6,369 nucleotides of DNA from positions 1 to 6,369 of the forward strand of contig JASHTU010000479.1 in NCBI GenBank assembly GCA_030040395.1. The letters run 5' to 3'. Positions 5,362 through 6,369 of the stretch are shown here, in pieces. Numbering within the stretch: position 1 is the first letter of the stretch; each line of letters starts with the position of its first letter. Below the pieces are notes generated by a model. That model was given only the letters and a program-made list of their open reading frames with translations, did no database searches and was not told the DNA's origin. The stretch is from Acidobacteriaceae bacterium. GTDB lineage: Bacteria > Acidobacteriota > Terriglobia > Terriglobales > Acidobacteriaceae. The position numbers and the translations under genes are program-made.

Positions 5362-6276
5362 ATGCGCGTGGATCCCAATTACATCACGAACCTCGTAAGT
5401 TCGCTCGATCAGACACAGACCAACGAGCAGCAGTTGAGCGCGGAGCTTTCGAGCGGCGTGAGCATTACGTCGCTAGGCCAGAATCCGGTGGCTGCGGGAG
5501 AAAACGTCCTGCTGCTCAACCAGATTCAGCAGGACGATTCGTTTACGCAGAGCGCGAATGTGGTTACGGGCCAGCTGCAGGTGGCGGATTCAGCGTTGGG
5601 CAGCGTGGTTTCCGAGCTAACACAGGCGGTTTCGTTGGCGACAAGCGCGAACAACGGCACGATGAATGCGAGCGATGTAGAGTCCATTGGCAACCAGATC
5701 TCCGGCATTCTGGATGAAGTGCAATCGCTGGCCAACACCAGCTATCAAGGGCAGTACATTTTTGGAGGCGGGCAGGTGGCGACGGCGCCGTTCACCACCT
5801 CGACGGCCACCTCGCCGGCCGTGACCGCCTACAACGGAGATGAAAACGTCAATTATCTTGAACTGCCCAACGGCCAAAAAATCCAACTGAACGTTCCCGG
5901 CGATCAAATTTTCCTAGGCAGCGGCGCCAACAGCGTGTTCGGCGCTTTGAACGCCCTGGTGGCCGATTATTCAAGCGGAACGGTCAACACCAGCCAAGCC
6001 GCCGCGGATACGTCAGCATTAAACTCCGCGCTTAACTACGTCTCCGAGCAGCGCGTGACGATCGACAACTCCATCAACCAGCTGAGCGCCGCCTCCGGCG
6101 CGGCGACCAACGAGCAGACGGAATTGACGGCGGCGCAGACCAACCTGATGCAGGCCGACATTCCTACCGTCTCGACCCAGCTTTCCCTGGCCGAGACGCA
6201 GCAGACCGCGCTCGAGGACGTGATCGCGCAACTGGAGTCGGCCTCGAACAGCCTGTTCAGCAAATTGCCAGGATGA
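5362..6276 (+). CDS. flgL: Hook-filament junction protein 3, FlgL (HAP3)
   Basis: FlgL forms the second junction layer, adapting the FlgK ring to the flagellin filament; it is a flagellin-family protein. The product has 304 residues (Salmonella 317). The N-terminal helical domain opens MRVDPNYITNLVSSLDQTQT and contains LSAELSSGVSITSLGQNPVA (26-45), the counterpart of the flagellin/FlgL 'l.sGk.i..psDdP' segment. QLQVADSALGSVVSELTQAV (71-90) is the usual second helix. The central beta domain has YQGQYIFGGGQVATAPF (128-144), equivalent to the FlgL Y.FgG..T.PF motif. The C-terminal helix (about 250-300) ends with DVIAQLESASNSLFSKLPG. It has no cysteine and only two Lys and two Arg against about 28 acidic residues. 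It lies 40 nt after flgK in the same operon. No terminator stem is seen after the stop. Confidence 0.94.
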   Translation: MRVDPNYITNLVSSLDQTQTNEQQLSAELSSGVSITSLGQNPVAAGENVLLLNQIQQDDSFTQSANVVTGQLQVADSALGSVVSELTQAVSLATSANNGTMNASDVESIGNQISGILDEVQSLANTSYQGQYIFGGGQVATAPFTTSTATSPAVTAYNGDENVNYLELPNGQKIQLNVPGDQIFLGSGANSVFGALNALVADYSSGTVNTSQAAADTSALNSALNYVSEQRVTIDNSINQLSAASGAATNEQTELTAAQTNLMQADIPTVSTQLSLAETQQTALEDVIAQLESASNSLFSKLPG

Positions 6277-6306
6277 TTCCTTCTGAAGGTTTGGCGACTG
6301 CTCTTG

Positions 6307-6369
6307 ATGCGGACAAAGGAGCTCGTCACGGCGTCGCGCGTCCGCGGCACAGGCCTGGAGACGGCGGAT
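6307..6369 (+). CDS. Possible start of an unidentified gene (cut by window end)
   Basis: An ATG at 6307, 30 nt after the flgL stop, opens 21 codons to the window edge. The reading frame has G or C at the third position in most codons, like the neighbouring genes, and starts MRTKELVTASRVRGTG. The phrase LVTASRVRGTGLETAD faintly recalls the beginning of PRC-barrel domains, but this is too short to assign. There is no good ribosome binding site: GAAGGT (6285-6290) is 16 nt away, and a TTG at 6304 would be slightly closer. A small palindrome CCTTC-T-GAAGG (6279-6289) lies in between. The piece could also be non-coding. Confidence 0.3.
   Translation, partial: MRTKELVTASRVRGTGLETAD

Noticed and set aside
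5321..5398. 25-codon frame whose ATG overlaps the flgK stop (TAATG)
   Set aside because: It runs through the flgL ribosome binding site and start in another frame and has no recognisable product; at most it could relay ribosomes to flgL.
5962..5969. GCCGATTA, a near match to the sigma-28 minus-10 box
   Set aside because: It is inside flgL, has no fitting minus-35 box 11 nt upstream, and no gene starts just after it.

Overview
The window is a stretch of a flagellar structural operon, all on the + strand, from a GC-rich, didermic (outer-membrane-bearing) bacterium. Genes for the L-ring (flgH) and P-ring (flgI) show that the flagellum crosses an outer membrane. The gene order flgA-flgH-flgI-flgJ-flgM-flgN-flgK-flgL, the short FlgA, the single-domain FlgJ and the style of the proteins fit Acidobacteriota (Terriglobia-like). 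That placement is my inference from composition and gene style; no phylogenetic marker is present.

Layout: 2-550 is flgA, probably running off the left edge. 547-1275 is flgH (ATGA overlap with flgA). 1276-1446 is a 171-bp gap filled almost entirely by a degenerate 7-bp tandem array. 1447-2601 is flgI and 2601-2960 is a short flgJ (rod-binding domain only; 1-nt overlap). 2961-3009 is a short gap holding a strong sigma-28 (FliA-type) promoter match. 3010-3300 is flgM. 3301-3523 is a gap whose first 43 codons stay open in the flgM frame and carry a 24-bp tandem repeat. 3524-3883 is a FlgN-like chaperone gene, 3870-5321 is flgK (14-nt overlap) and 5362-6276 is flgL. 6307-6369 may be the first 21 codons of another gene.

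How the genes work together: FlgA helps the P-ring protein FlgI assemble, and FlgH forms the outer-membrane L-ring. FlgJ caps the growing rod. FlgM holds sigma-28 inactive until the hook is finished and FlgM is exported. The FlgN-like protein is the expected chaperone for FlgK and FlgL, which form the hook-filament junction. The second half (flgM-N-K-L) is therefore the late, hook-completion module. The predicted sigma-28 promoter stands exactly at the boundary between the early basal-body half (flgA-H-I-J) and this late half.

No new multi-gene system is visible; this is a recognisable flagellar locus. The less ordinary points are the 7-bp periodic array between flgH and flgI, cysteine-free ring proteins (FlgH has no lipobox), junction proteins almost without basic residues (FlgK has no lysine at all), and the open, repeat-bearing frame beyond the flgM stop.
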